This document shows, one piece after another, positions 7,480 through 16,096 of a DNA stretch of 64,000 nt (positions are counted from its first letter, which is position 1; each line of letters starts with the position of its first letter). A program made the position numbers and the translations under genes. The notes under the pieces were generated by a model. That model was not told the origin of the DNA. It saw only the letters and a program-made list of their open reading frames with translations, and did no database searches. The stretch is from Pseudofrankia sp. DC12 (GTDB lineage: Bacteria; Actinomycetota; Actinomycetes; Frankiales; Frankiaceae): assembly GCF_000966285.1 (NCBI RefSeq), contig NZ_KQ031391.1, forward strand, positions 4,356,540 through 4,420,539, written 5' to 3'.

Positions 7480-9402
7480 ATGTGCGGGATCATCGGCTAC
7501 GTGGGAGAGCAGTCCGCCCTCGAGGTCGCCCTCGGCGGGCTGCGCCGGCTGGAGTACCGCGGGTATGACTCGGCCGGGATCGCCGTCGTCGGCGCGGGCG
7601 CGCTCAAGGTCGTCCGGCGCGCCGGAAAGCTGGCGAACCTGGAGAAGGCGCTCGCCGAGAACGACGAGGGCCAGGCCGTCGGTGAGGGCATGGCCGGCAC
7701 GACCGGCATGGGCCACACCCGCTGGGCCACCCACGGCGGGCCGACCGACGTCAACGCCCACCCCCACACGGACTGCACCGGGACGATCGGCGTCATCCAC
7801 AACGGCATCATCGAGAACTTCACCGCGCTGCGGGCGGAGCTGTTCGCCGCCGGCCACGAGCTGGAGGGCGAGACCGACACCGAGGTGGTCGCCCACCTGC
7901 TCGAGGCCGAGCTGGGCCGCCCTGGCTCGGCGGAGGCGGCCTTCGTCGCCGCCAGCGAAGGCACCGACGGCGGGCGCCACCCGCTCACCGAGGCCGTCCG
8001 TCGGGTCTGCCATCGGCTCTCCGGCGCCTTCACCCTCGTCGTGCTGCACCGCGACTTCCCGGAGGTCGTCGTCGGCGCCCGCCGCAACAGCCCGCTGGTG
8101 GTCGGGCTCGGCCAGGGCGAGACGTTCCTCGCCAGCGACGTCTCGGCGTTCATCGCGCATACCCGCGACGCACTTGAGATCGGGCAGGACCAGATCGTCG
8201 AGGCCCGCCGGGGCGGTGTGACCGTCATCGACTTCAACGGCGAGGCGGTCGAGGGCCGGCCGTACCACGTCGACTGGGATGCCTCCGCCGCCGAGAAGGG
8301 CGGCTTCCCGTACTTCATGCTGAAGGAGATCAGCGAGCAGCCCGCGGTGCTCGCCGACACCCTGCGCGGCCGGCTGTCGGCCGACGGGGCGATCGTCCTC
8401 GACGAGGAGCGGCTGTCCGGCGAGGACTTCCGCGACATCGACAAGGTCTTCATCGTCGCCTGTGGCACCGCCTACCACGCCGGCCTGATCGCCAAGTACG
8501 CGATCGAGCACTGGACCAGGCTGCCCTGCGAGGTCGAGATGGCCTCCGAGTTCCGCTACCGCGACCCGGTGCTCGACCGCTCGACGCTGGTCATCGCCAT
8601 CAGCCAGTCCGGCGAGACGCTGGACACGCTGATGGCCGTCAAGCACGCCCGTGAGCAGAAGGCCCGGGTGCTGGCGATCTGCAACACCAACGGCTCCACG
8701 ATCCCCCGCGAGTCCGACGCCGTGCTCTACACCCGTTGCGGTCCCGAGGTCGGCGTCGCCGCGACGAAGACGTTCCTCGGCCAGGTCGCCGCGTGCCTGC
8801 TGGTCGGCCTCTTCCTGGCGCAGGCCCGTGGCGTGCTCTACGGGGACGAGGTCGGCGCCTACGTCGAGAAGCTGCAGAAGATGCCCGACCTGGTCGCCCG
8901 CACGCTGGGCACGGTCGGCCCGGTGCGGGAGCTGGCCCGCAGCCTGTCCGGCGCCAGGACGGTGCTGTTCCTGGGCCGGCACGTCGGGTACCCGGTGGCC
9001 CTGGAGGGCGCGCTCAAGCTCAAGGAGCTCGCCTACATGCACGCCGAGGGCTTCCCGGCCGGAGAGCTCAAGCACGGGCCGATCGCGCTCGTCGAGCAGG
9101 GCGTGCCGGTGGTCGTCGTGGTGCCCTCGCCGCGCGGCCGGGCCGTGCTGCACGACAAGGTCGTGTCCAACATCCAGGAGGTCCGGGCCCGCGGCGCCCG
9201 CACCATCGTCATCGCCGAGGAGGGCGACCACCTCGTCGAGCCCTTCGCCGACCACCTCATCCGGGTGCCGGCGACCTCGTCGCTGTTCTCCCCGCTGGTG
9301 ACGACCATCCCGCTGCAGGTGTTCGCCTGCGAGCTGGCCCTCGCCCGCGGCCTCGACGTCGACCAGCCTCGCAACCTCGCGAAGTCCGTCACGGTCGAAT
9401 AG
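7480..9402 (+). CDS. glmS: Glutamine-fructose-6-phosphate aminotransferase (isomerizing)
   Basis: GlmS makes glucosamine-6-phosphate from fructose-6-phosphate using glutamine, the first step toward UDP-GlcNAc. The 640-aa protein starts MCGIIGYVG, so Cys2 is the N-terminal nucleophile of the Ntn glutaminase domain (about 1-240; YRGYDSAG, HTRWATHG, HNGIIEN). Two SIS sugar-isomerase domains follow (CGTAYHAG, ISQSGETLDT; then the second repeat), ending in KSVTVE as in the family. The gene appears leaderless: a TACGCT box lies 6 nt upstream. No glmS ribozyme is expected in this phylum and none was seen. Confidence 0.97.
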   Translation: MCGIIGYVGEQSALEVALGGLRRLEYRGYDSAGIAVVGAGALKVVRRAGKLANLEKALAENDEGQAVGEGMAGTTGMGHTRWATHGGPTDVNAHPHTDCTGTIGVIHNGIIENFTALRAELFAAGHELEGETDTEVVAHLLEAELGRPGSAEAAFVAASEGTDGGRHPLTEAVRRVCHRLSGAFTLVVLHRDFPEVVVGARRNSPLVVGLGQGETFLASDVSAFIAHTRDALEIGQDQIVEARRGGVTVIDFNGEAVEGRPYHVDWDASAAEKGGFPYFMLKEISEQPAVLADTLRGRLSADGAIVLDEERLSGEDFRDIDKVFIVACGTAYHAGLIAKYAIEHWTRLPCEVEMASEFRYRDPVLDRSTLVIAISQSGETLDTLMAVKHAREQKARVLAICNTNGSTIPRESDAVLYTRCGPEVGVAATKTFLGQVAACLLVGLFLAQARGVLYGDEVGAYVEKLQKMPDLVARTLGTVGPVRELARSLSGARTVLFLGRHVGYPVALEGALKLKELAYMHAEGFPAGELKHGPIALVEQGVPVVVVVPSPRGRAVLHDKVVSNIQEVRARGARTIVIAEEGDHLVEPFADHLIRVPATSSLFSPLVTTIPLQVFACELALARGLDVDQPRNLAKSVTVE

Positions 9403-9482
9403 GGCGCTGGCTCGAAGGGGGCGCTGGCTCGAAGGGCGCTTGCGCGCCCGCTCGCCAGCGCCGGGTCGGGCGCTTAGCGCCC
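9402..9482 (+). terminator. Nested hairpins ending the glmS transcript
   Basis: A 15-bp sequence (GGGCGCTGGCTCGAA) is directly repeated at about 9402 and 9419. The second copy starts a nested hairpin: GGCGCTGGC (9420-9428) pairs with GCCAGCGCC (9454-9462) around GGGCGC/GCGCCC. A further perfect palindrome GGGCGCTTAGCGCCC covers 9468-9482. Lack of a T-run is usual here. Confidence 0.55.
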
Positions 9483-9550
9483 TCCCCAAGCTTTGATGTC
9501 GCAGGACGCGGATCTACGAGGCGGGCGCCTGTCCAGGGTCAGGATCTTGG

Positions 9551-9592
9551 GTCGCCTGTCGCCTGTCGCCTGTCGCCTGTCGCCTGTCGCCG
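9551..9592. repeat. Heptamer microsatellite GTCGCCT x6
   Basis: Five perfect tandem copies of GTCGCCT and a sixth ending in G lie between glmS and the stop of the SWIM gene. The unit is not a multiple of three and lies outside any supported gene. It is a candidate for slippage-driven length variation. Confidence 0.85.
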
Positions 9593-9668
9593 GGTCGGTG
9601 GGCGCTTGCGCGTCGGGTTGCCGGCTATCGAGTCGGGCGGTCCGGGTTGCGCTACGGCGGCGCCGGGC

Positions 9669-10190
9669 CTAATCCGTGGGGTCGGCGGCGCGGTCGCGGT
9701 GCCAGCGGACGGTGGCCTCCCAGAGGGCGTCGGCCAGGTCGTCGTTCTCGTCGGCCAGGTCCAGGACGAGGCCGACCAGCTCGGCCCGCGGCAGGCCGGA
9801 CAGGAACACCCCGACCGCGGCCCGGACATAGTCGTCGTCGTCCTCGTCGTCCTCGTCCGCGTTGACCGAGCCAGTCGCCGCCAGCGCGACGGCGACCCCG
9901 TGCGGGCACAGCGCGGCCGCGGCCGCCTCCGGGCAGCCGCACTCCTGGCGCGGGCCGTCCTCGTCGACCGACAGCTTGACGGCGTACTGGCCGTCGTCGT
10001 CCACGGTGCCGGAGGCGTCGCTCGGCCGGATCCGGAGGTCGGCGACCCGGCCGAGCAGCGCCAGGCCGACGCCGCGGGCGAACGCCTCGGTGCCCGCGAG
10101 CGTGGCGCAGGTGGTCTCGGTGAAGGCGGCCTCGAGCGGCGTGAGGATGACCTCGTCGTGCGGTCCGTCCCCGGATACCCTGATGATCAC
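9669..10190 (-). CDS. Small SWIM-type zinc-finger protein
   Basis: The 173-aa product has Cys84, Cys86, Cys95 and His97 in the pattern CxC-x8-CxH (ECGCPE…LCPHG), the SWIM zinc-finger signature known from bacterial SNF2-associated and DNA- or protein-binding proteins. The C-terminal part contains a very acidic run (about residues 111-120) and a helical Leu/Asp-rich region. No helicase or nuclease domain is attached, so its role is unknown; DNA- or protein-binding is only inference. GTG at 10190 begins the frame, 183 bp from the divergent alr. In many actinobacteria acpS lies between glmS and alr; here this gene sits in that place. Confidence 0.75.
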   Translation of the reverse strand: MIIRVSGDGPHDEVILTPLEAAFTETTCATLAGTEAFARGVGLALLGRVADLRIRPSDASGTVDDDGQYAVKLSVDEDGPRQECGCPEAAAAALCPHGVAVALAATGSVNADEDDEDDDDYVRAAVGVFLSGLPRAELVGLVLDLADENDDLADALWEATVRWHRDRAADPTD

Positions 10191-10373
10191 CCCGCAATCC
10201 TATGGTGGCCCGGGCTAGCAGTGCCGGGGCTGTCCCCGTTGCCGGCCGTCGGCCGGTCCGGGCGGTGCCAAGTAGGGTTCCGGCAGACGTCGTCCCGACC
10301 ACTGGACGCCGGCTCGACCCGGTCGTGCCGGCCGCGCGGGGCGGGGATCCGCGCGTGGATTCCGGAGGGCCCG

Positions 10374-11531
10374 ATGATGCAGCCGACCACCGCCGACCCG
10401 GCTACGCCGCTGCGTGCCTACGCCGAGGTCGACCTGGACGCCGTGCGGGCGTCGACCGCGGAACTGGTCGCCCGGGCCGGTTCCGCCGCGACGATGGCCG
10501 TCGTCAAGGCCGACGGCTACGGCCACGGCATGCTGCCGTGCGCCCGCGCCGCGCTCGACGCCGGTGCCAGCTGGCTCGGGGTCGCCGTGGTCGAGGAGGC
10601 GCTGGAGCTGCGAGCGGCCGGCATCACGGTGCCGGTGATGTCCTGGCTGATGTCGCCGGGGGAGCCGCTCGGCGCGGCCATCGGCGCACAGATCGACCTG
10701 TCGGCCTCCGCGCCCTGGGCACTGGCGGAGATCGCCGCGGCCGCCCGGGCCACCGGCCGCCCGGCCCGGGTCCACCTGAAGGCGGACACCGGGCTCGGCC
10801 GGGCCGGCGCCACGGACACGGACTGGCCGGCCCTGTGCGACGCGGCCGCCGCCCTGCGTGCCGAGGGCGTGCTCGACGTCGTCGGGGTGTGGAGCCACTT
10901 CGCCTTCGCCGACGCGCCGGGGCATCCGACCGTCCAGGGCCAGATCAGCCGGTTCACCGACGCGGTGGCGATCGCGGAGAAGGCCGGCCTGCGCCCGGAG
11001 GTACGCCACCTCGCGAACTCGGCCGCGACGCTGGTCAGCCCGGAGGCTCATTTCGACCTGGTCCGGCCGGGGGTCTCGGTCTACGGGCTGTCGCCCGGCC
11101 CCGAGGTCGGCCGGTCGGCGGAGCTGGGCCTGCGCCCGGCGATGCGCCTCGCGGCCAGGGTGGCACTGGCCAAGCGTGTGCCGCGCGGCACCGGGGTCTC
11201 CTACGCCCACCGTTACGTCACGGACGCCGAGACGACGCTCGCGCTCGTCCCGCTCGGCTACGCGGACGGCGTCCCGCGCGCGGCGACGAACGTGGGCGAG
11301 GTCCTGCTCGCCGGCCGGCGCCGACGGATCGCCGGCACGGTCTGCATGGACCAGTTCGTCCTCGACGTCGGTGACGACCAGGTCGTCGAGGGTGACGAGG
11401 CGGTCCTGTTCGGCCCCGGTGAGAACGGGGAGCCGACCGCCGACGACTGGGCCGCCGCGCTCGGCACCATCAACTACGAGATCGTGACGCGTGTCGGCGC
11501 CCGCGTCCCCCGGGTCCACCTCAACGCCTGA
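10374..11531 (+). CDS. alr: Alanine racemase
   Basis: Alr is a PLP enzyme making D-alanine for peptidoglycan. The 385-aa product has the PLP lysine at residue 45 in AVVKADGYGHG, the GVWSHFAFAD segment of the TIM barrel, the catalytic tyrosine region (GVSYAHRYVT, about residue 277), and the C-terminal beta domain with AGTVCMDQFVLDVG. Length is normal. ATG at 10374 follows GGAGGG at 10364-10369. Its 3' end overlaps by 58 nt an oppositely oriented small gene. The location near glmM/glmS places several wall-precursor genes together. Confidence 0.95.
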   Translation: MMQPTTADPATPLRAYAEVDLDAVRASTAELVARAGSAATMAVVKADGYGHGMLPCARAALDAGASWLGVAVVEEALELRAAGITVPVMSWLMSPGEPLGAAIGAQIDLSASAPWALAEIAAAARATGRPARVHLKADTGLGRAGATDTDWPALCDAAAALRAEGVLDVVGVWSHFAFADAPGHPTVQGQISRFTDAVAIAEKAGLRPEVRHLANSAATLVSPEAHFDLVRPGVSVYGLSPGPEVGRSAELGLRPAMRLAARVALAKRVPRGTGVSYAHRYVTDAETTLALVPLGYADGVPRAATNVGEVLLAGRRRRIAGTVCMDQFVLDVGDDQVVEGDEAVLFGPGENGEPTADDWAAALGTINYEIVTRVGARVPRVHLNA

Positions 11532-11995
11532 CCGCCGCGCGCCGCGCAGTCGTCCCGCCCGCCCGGTGGCGCCGGGACCCGGCTCGCGGGTGCGGTGGTC
11601 ACGTAGCTCTCGCCCAGGTAACGGGCCGTCCTGGCCGACCAGCCGGCCGGACTGGTCACCGCGCGGTCAGGGTCCGCGTCGGCCCAGATCCCGTAGGCTG
11701 GCTCGCACACCGCGCCTGCGTGCGCGGTGCAGGGCAGCCCCGGGTTCCTGGTGGCCTGGGCGAGCCAGACGGTGCCGCCCGCCATCGCCACCACGACGAG
11801 GGTGCCCACGGCGGCGGCGAGCCGACCCGCGCCGGCCCGGTCGAGCAGCCGGCCCCCGGCGGCGGCCAGCGCGCCGCCGGCCCGAGCGAGCGGGCCGGGC
11901 GGCGCGTCGGCGTTCCGCGCGGACCCGATCTCGTCCCCGGACGGTCCGGCACCGTTCGCGCGGCCGGGACGCCAGGAATCGCGCTCGCCGCCCAT
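11474..11995 (-). CDS. Small membrane-anchored protein of unknown function
   Basis: The 173-aa product has a Gly/Ala-rich N-terminus, one membrane helix (about residues 59-80, VGTLVVVAMAGGTVWLAQA), then an outer segment with paired cysteines (C-x7-C) and the string PAPPGGRDDC. ATG at 11995 is chosen because GGAGGAGGAG lies 5-6 nt before it; an upstream ATG at 12028 lacks such a site. The gene is probably real because the unrelated locus 23765-25249 encodes the same order: helix, C-x6-C, then exactly PAPPGGRDDC. Its end overlaps alr on the other strand. Function unknown; the two may be anchored paralogues. Confidence 0.6.
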   Translation of the reverse strand: MGGERDSWRPGRANGAGPSGDEIGSARNADAPPGPLARAGGALAAAGGRLLDRAGAGRLAAAVGTLVVVAMAGGTVWLAQATRNPGLPCTAHAGAVCEPAYGIWADADPDRAVTSPAGWSARTARYLGESYVTTAPASRVPAPPGGRDDCAARGGQALRWTRGTRAPTRVTIS

Positions 11996-12255
11996 CGAAC
12001 TCCTCCTCCGCTCGGAGTCGGAGATCATCGTCGCGCGTCGGCGTCGATGACGGGCGTTTTCGCCGCATCGGCCCCGGTCGGTGGCCGCAGGGTGGGCCGG
12101 GAGTTGCCCGGGCGCCGAGACGGTTGGGCTGGGAGGACCTACGGTCGAGGGAGGCGCTCGGCGCCCGCGGCCGGTGCCGGACGGTGACACGGTCGGCGCG
12201 GGCTTCAGCGGGTAGTGCGTCCGGGACGGGCAGTGCGAGACATGAGGGAGACGAC

Positions 12256-12558
12256 GTGAAGCTCAGGTGGCGCGGCGGTCGGCGCACGGCCACGGCATCC
12301 GCCCCCCGCGGCGGCACGGTGCACGACGAGTTCGACGGCCCCGACGACGACGGTCTTGAGGACCTCCCCGACCTCGCTGGTTCGGGCGGCGAGGCGCGCC
12401 CGACGGGTGGGCCCGTGCTGCTCACCCTCACGACGCGCGAGCAGGTCGAGCAGGCCGCGGCGGCCGAGGCGGCGCCGAAGATGATCCGGGTGCGGCCCGG
12501 CCGCGGCGCGTTCGGCGGCCTGGCCAGCAGTGGCGGCTGCGCCAATCCGAACCGATGA
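12256..12558 (+). CDS. Small hypothetical protein
   Basis: A 100-aa basic-then-acidic product starting VKLRWRGGRR, with an Asp-rich segment (about 27-36), a short hydrophobic strand (PVLLTLTTREQVEQAA) and a Gly-rich end GGCANPNR. GTG at 12256 follows GAGGGAG. I do not recognise a family and see no membrane segment or signal peptide. It lies 57 bp upstream of tsaE on the same strand, so it may be co-transcribed with the t6A genes. Confidence 0.6.
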   Translation: MKLRWRGGRRTATASAPRGGTVHDEFDGPDDDGLEDLPDLAGSGGEARPTGGPVLLTLTTREQVEQAAAAEAAPKMIRVRPGRGAFGGLASSGGCANPNR

Positions 12559-12615
12559 CCCGGCCCGGGCCTCGCTACCGGCCCGGCACCCGCGGTACGG
12601 GCGGATGATGGACCG

Positions 12616-13188
12616 GTGACGACCTCAGGCGGGTCCGGCCCGGTTCCGGGCCTGGATACGGCGGAGCCCCCGGTCTCCTCGCGCGACCGGGTCGGCGGTG
12701 CCCAGGGCGAGCTGGTGGTCGAGACCCCGGACGGCATGCGCGGGCTGGGCGCGCGGATCGCTCGGCTGGCCCGGCCTGGCGACCTGATCGTGCTCGCCGG
12801 TCCGCTCGGCGCGGGCAAGACCGTGCTGGTGCAGGGGATCGCCGCCGGGCTCGGGGTGCCAGGGCCGGTGACGTCGCCGACGTTCGTACTGGCCCGGGTG
12901 CACACCGGCGGCCGCCTGCCGCTGGTACACGTCGACGCCTATCGGCTCGCGGGCGTGGCCGAGGTCGACGACCTCGACCTGGACGCGGACACCGAGGTCG
13001 CGCTGACGGTCGTCGAGTGGGGCGCAGGCCGGGTGGAGCAGCTCGCGACCGAGCATCTTCGGGTCGACATCGATCGTCCGGAAGGCGACGAGGTCGGCGA
13101 GGCCCGGCGGGTACAGCTGCTGCCCGGCGGTCCTGACTGGGCCGAGCGGCTGCGTTCCCTGGGTAACGCCGAGGTGCCCACCGGCTGA
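12616..13188 (+). CDS. tsaE: tRNA t6A modification ATPase TsaE
   Basis: TsaE is the small P-loop ATPase that drives the TsaB-TsaD complex making N6-threonylcarbamoyladenosine at A37 of tRNAs. The 190-aa product has Walker A GPLGAGKT at residues 62-69, the SPTFVLARVH switch segment, HVDAYRL and the VEWGAGRVEQL motif. An N-terminal extension of about 30 residues is poorly conserved. GTG at 12616 is the start; a GATGAT sequence 6 nt before it could be a weak -10 for leaderless expression. tsaB, rimI and tsaD follow in the same direction, so three of the t6A proteins are encoded together. Confidence 0.93.
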   Translation: MTTSGGSGPVPGLDTAEPPVSSRDRVGGAQGELVVETPDGMRGLGARIARLARPGDLIVLAGPLGAGKTVLVQGIAAGLGVPGPVTSPTFVLARVHTGGRLPLVHVDAYRLAGVAEVDDLDLDADTEVALTVVEWGAGRVEQLATEHLRVDIDRPEGDEVGEARRVQLLPGGPDWAERLRSLGNAEVPTG

Positions 13189-13313
13189 CCACGCAGGCGG
13201 CCGGCGGCGGTTTCGGGCCGATTCTCCCCACCGCCGCCGCTTCCTCCGGGTAAGCGCGGCGTCTGCCCGCGGCGGCGGGCGGAGCGGTCCGGGGCTGACC
13301 CGGTCGCGGTCCG

Positions 13314-13319
13314 TAGGCT
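13314..13319 (+). promoter_or_regulatory. Probable -10 box for leaderless tsaB
   Basis: TAGGCT fits the TANNNT consensus and ends 6 nt before the tsaB GTG. No Shine-Dalgarno sequence is present, so the tsaB-rimI-tsaD unit probably starts at its own first codon. The -35 is weak. Confidence 0.45.
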
Positions 13320-13325
13320 GGACGG

Positions 13326-14159
13326 GTGTTGGTGCTCGCTGTTGACACCTCGACGCCGGCCTGCTCGGTTGCGCTCGTCGAGATCGGTCCCGCGTCGTCG
13401 ACCGGGCCTCGGCCCGGTGACCCAGGCCTGGCAGGGCTGGTGCCCGAGCCTGGGCCCGCGGGCCTCGTCGCCGACCCCTCCGGCGGCCCGGCCGTCGCGG
13501 CCGCGCCCGCGCCCGCGCTCGCCCCCGTTCACCTGCTTGCCCACCGGCGGGTCGTCGACGCCCGGCGCCATGGTGAGCTCCTCGCCCCGCTCGTCGAGGC
13601 CGTGCTCGCCGAGGCCGCCACCCGGCCCGCCGACCTGGCGGCCCTGGTTGTCGGGCTCGGCCCCGGGCCGTTCACCAGCCTGCGGGTCGGGATCGTCACC
13701 GCGCACACGTTCGCGGCGGCGCTCGGCGTGCCCTGTCACGGGGTCTGCTCGCTGGACGGGATCGGTGCCGCCACGACGGGCCAGGCCGGCGTGGTCACCG
13801 ACGCGCGCCGGCGCGAGGTGTTCTGGGCTGGCTACGCTGACGGCCGCCGGATCGCGGGCCCCGCGGTCAACTACCCGGCGCGCGCCGCCGAGTTGCTGCT
13901 GGCGGCCGGAATGGACACGTTGGCCGGGCCTGGCCAGGCGCTCTACCCCGACGCGTTCACGGCGTTCTCCGCCGCCGTGGCAGGGTCCGGTCTTCCGCTC
14001 GCCGGGCCGTCCGGGCCCGAGTACCCGAATCCCGCGGTGCTCGCGGGACTCGCGGCGGCGGACGTGGGGGGCGGGCGAGTCCCCGCGCCGCTGACGCCGA
14101 TCTACCTACGCCGGCCGGATGTCGCCGAGCCGCACCAGGCGAAGCCGGTCACGGTATGA
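13326..14159 (+). CDS. tsaB: tRNA t6A modification protein TsaB
   Basis: TsaB is the inactive ASKHA-fold partner that dimerises with TsaD in t6A synthesis. The 277-aa protein opens VLVLAVDTSTPACSVAL and carries the family segments HGELLAPLVEAVL, LVVGLGPGPFTSLRVGI and GVCSLDGIG. A proline/alanine-rich insertion (about residues 24-75) lengthens the N-terminal lobe relative to E. coli. GTG at 13326 is supported by an upstream TAGGCT box at leaderless spacing. The stop overlaps the rimI start by 4 nt (ATGA), implying translational coupling. Confidence 0.92.
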   Translation: MLVLAVDTSTPACSVALVEIGPASSTGPRPGDPGLAGLVPEPGPAGLVADPSGGPAVAAAPAPALAPVHLLAHRRVVDARRHGELLAPLVEAVLAEAATRPADLAALVVGLGPGPFTSLRVGIVTAHTFAAALGVPCHGVCSLDGIGAATTGQAGVVTDARRREVFWAGYADGRRIAGPAVNYPARAAELLLAAGMDTLAGPGQALYPDAFTAFSAAVAGSGLPLAGPSGPEYPNPAVLAGLAAADVGGGRVPAPLTPIYLRRPDVAEPHQAKPVTV

Positions 14160-14854
14160 CCTCCGGCGGCGGGCCGGACCAGCGGCTGCCGGCGGTCACC
14201 CTGGTGCCGCTGCGGTGGTGGCAGCTGGCCGAGGCCGCCGACCTGGAGCCGGACGTCTTCGACGTCGATCCGTGGACGCCGGAGATGTTCTGGTCGGAGC
14301 TGGCGGCCGGCCCGAGCCGGTACTACCTGGCCGCGCTGGTCGCCGGCCGGATCGTCGGATACGCCGGCCTCGCCGTGACCGACGACGAGGCGTACATCCA
14401 GACCGTCGGCGTGCACCCCGACCTTCGCGGGCGCGGGCTGGGCGCACGGCTGATGATCGCTCTGTTGCGGGAGGCGCGGCGGCGCGGCGCGCGTAGCTGC
14501 GGCCTGGAGGTGCGGACCGACAACCATGCGGCCCGGGCGCTCTACGCCCGGCTCGGCTTCGTCGACATCGGCATGCGCCGCGGGTACTACCAGCCGTCCG
14601 GCGGCGACGCGTACGTGATGCGGGCCCGCCCCATTGACTCGGCCGGCTACGGCGTCCAGCTCGACGCCGCCTGGGCGGCGCTCGACGAACGGGACGCGGC
14701 CGCCGCCGGCCCCGGCCAGGCGCATCCCCCCGCCAACGCACCATCCTCGGACAGTGCACCAGCCCCGGACAGCACAGCGGCCTCGGACGGCACAGCAGGG
14801 GCCGGCGGCGCGGCAGGGGTGCCGGCTTCGACCTTTACGGAGGGAGCCGGATGA
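14156..14854 (+). CDS. rimI: Ribosomal protein S18 alanine N-acetyltransferase RimI
   Basis: RimI-type GNAT enzymes acetylate the N-terminus of S18 and other proteins with acetyl-CoA. The 232-aa product has the acetyl-CoA loop ([17 protein letters not shown], about residues 82-98), [18 protein letters not shown] and the [15 protein letters not shown] motif. After residue 165 there is a 65-residue Ala/Ser/Asp/Thr-rich tail with degenerate repeats that the family lacks; it is probably disordered. It overlaps tsaB and tsaD by 4 nt each, so the three genes are one translationally coupled unit. Confidence 0.92.
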   Translation: MTSGGGPDQRLPAVTLVPLRWWQLAEAADLEPDVFDVDPWTPEMFWSELAAGPSRYYLAALVAGRIVGYAGLAVTDDEAYIQTVGVHPDLRGRGLGARLMIALLREARRRGARSCGLEVRTDNHAARALYARLGFVDIGMRRGYYQPSGGDAYVMRARPIDSAGYGVQLDAAWAALDERDAAAAGPGQAHPPANAPSSDSAPAPDSTAASDGTAGAGGAAGVPASTFTEGAG

Positions 14855-15885
14855 GCCGGCCGCACGGGCGGGGGCCGCTGGTCCTCGGTATCGAGACGTC
14901 GTGCGACGAGACCGGCGTCGGACTGGTGCGCGACGGAGCGCTGCTCGCCGACGCGCTGGCCTCGTCGGTGGACGAGCACGCCCGCTACGGGGGCGTCGTC
15001 CCGGAGATCGCCGCCCGGGCACACCTGGAGGCGATGGTCCCGACGATCGAGCGTGCGCTGGCCGCGGCCGGCGCTCGGCCGGCGGACCTCGACGCGGTCG
15101 CCGTGACGGCTGGGCCGGGCCTCGCCGGCGCCCTGCTGGTCGGCGTCGCGGCGGCGAAGGCGTACGCGCTGGCGCTCGGGGTGCCGCTCTACGGCGTGCA
15201 CCACCTGGCCGCCCACGTCGCCGTCGACACCCTCGAACACGGCCCGCTGCCGTCACCGTCGATCGCCCTGCTGGTCTCCGGCGGCCACTCCTCGCTGCTG
15301 CTGGTCGAGGACCTGGCCGCCGTCCCGGTGAAGTCCCTGGGCGCCACCGTCGACGACGCCGCCGGCGAGGCCTACGACAAGGTCGCCCGGCTGCTCGGGA
15401 TGCCGTTCCCCGGTGGCCCGCCGATCGACCGGGCGGCCCGCGACGGCTCGCCGACGATCCCGTTCCCACGTGGCAAGGCGGGCGACGGCACCTTCGACTT
15501 CTCCTTCAGTGGCCTGAAGACGGCCGTCGCTCGCTGGGTGGAGGCGCGGGGCCGGGCCGGTGAGCCGGTGCCCATCGCCGACGTCGCCGCCTCCTTCCAG
15601 GAGGCCGTCGTCGACGTGCTCACCGCGAAGGCGGTCGGCGCGGCGACGGCCCACGGCGTCGACACGATCGTCATCGGCGGTGGCGTTGCCGCGAACAGCC
15701 GGCTGCGCGCGCTGGCGGCCGAACGGTGCTCGGCCGCCGGCATCACGCTGCGCGTCCCGCGCCCTGGCCTGTGCACCGACAACGGCGCCATGGTGGCGGC
15801 GCTCGGTGCCCTTCAGGCCGCGGCCGGTGTCACCCCGTCACCGCTGGATCTACCGGCCTCCTCGACGCTCCCGCTGGGTGTCTGA
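14851..15885 (+). CDS. tsaD: tRNA N6-adenosine threonylcarbamoyltransferase TsaD
   Basis: TsaD transfers the threonylcarbamoyl group to A37 of ANN-decoding tRNAs. The 344-aa protein has the entry motif [14 protein letters not shown], the metal-binding HHLAAH with His118 and His122, the [10 protein letters not shown] phosphate loop, [20 protein letters not shown] and the DNGAMVA end. Length and active site are complete. Its ATG overlaps the rimI stop. The gene ends the t6A unit; the ilvA leader promoter begins within 40 bp of its stop. Confidence 0.96.
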   Translation: MSRPHGRGPLVLGIETSCDETGVGLVRDGALLADALASSVDEHARYGGVVPEIAARAHLEAMVPTIERALAAAGARPADLDAVAVTAGPGLAGALLVGVAAAKAYALALGVPLYGVHHLAAHVAVDTLEHGPLPSPSIALLVSGGHSSLLLVEDLAAVPVKSLGATVDDAAGEAYDKVARLLGMPFPGGPPIDRAARDGSPTIPFPRGKAGDGTFDFSFSGLKTAVARWVEARGRAGEPVPIADVAASFQEAVVDVLTAKAVGAATAHGVDTIVIGGGVAANSRLRALAAERCSAAGITLRVPRPGLCTDNGAMVAALGALQAAAGVTPSPLDLPASSTLPLGV

Positions 15886-15918
15886 CCGGGGTCGCGCGCC
15901 GCGCCGCTGGGTGTCGGT

Positions 15919-15948
15919 TTGACGCGGGCGACTCCGACGGAGCAGGCT
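15919..15948 (+). promoter_or_regulatory. Promoter of the ilvA leader
   Basis: TTGACG (15919-15924) and CAGGCT (15943-15948) are separated by 18 bp, a good -35/-10 arrangement for the housekeeping actinobacterial sigma factor. The expected start is at about 15955, exactly the GTG of the proposed leader peptide. Confidence 0.6.
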
Positions 15949-15954
15949 GGGAAT

Positions 15955-16029
15955 GTGCCGCAGCAGCTCGTGCTTCGTCCGTCCGTGGGCATCGTGCCCC
16001 CGGGCGTCCGGTTCATGGGCATTACCTAG
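15955..16029 (+). CDS. Probable ilvA leader peptide (24 aa)
   Basis: The short frame GTG CCG CAG … ATT ACC TAG encodes MPQQLVLRPSVGIVPPGVRFMGIT. Eight of 24 residues are Val, Leu or Ile and it ends Ile-Thr, the product and substrate side of the pathway served by ilvA. It appears leaderless, since the promoter places the transcript start on its GTG. A 13-bp stem begins at its stop codon and an intrinsic terminator follows, the layout of a ribosome-mediated attenuator. Function is inferred from composition and layout only. Confidence 0.5.
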   Translation: MPQQLVLRPSVGIVPPGVRFMGIT

Positions 16030-16062
16030 GCGCGCGACCGAGCGTTCAGTCGGCCGCGCGCC
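16029..16062 (+). promoter_or_regulatory. Stem-loop at the leader-peptide stop codon
   Basis: GGCGCGCGACCGA (16029-16041) pairs with TCGGCCGCGCGCC (16050-16062) with one mismatch. The left arm overlaps the leader-peptide stop, so a ribosome terminating there would block it. Confidence 0.6.
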
Positions 16063-16063
16063 A

Positions 16064-16096
16064 AGCCTTCCGCCTTCGCGGAGGGCTTTTTGTTTT
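16064..16096 (+). terminator. Intrinsic terminator in the ilvA leader
   Basis: AGCCTTCCGC (16064-16073) and GCGGAGGGCT (16078-16087) form a 10-bp stem with one G-T pair and a CTTC loop, followed by TTTTTGTTTT. It is the only textbook terminator with a strong T-tract in this window and it lies about 50 bp upstream of ilvA, not downstream of a gene. It could also stop read-through from tsaD. Confidence 0.8.

Noticed and set aside
7291-9489. Minus-strand frame of 732 codons opposite glmS
   Set aside because: Antisense shadow; glmS is unmistakable on the plus strand.
9551-9592. Possible CRISPR-like repeat
   Set aside because: Units are 7 bp and contiguous with no spacers; a simple microsatellite.
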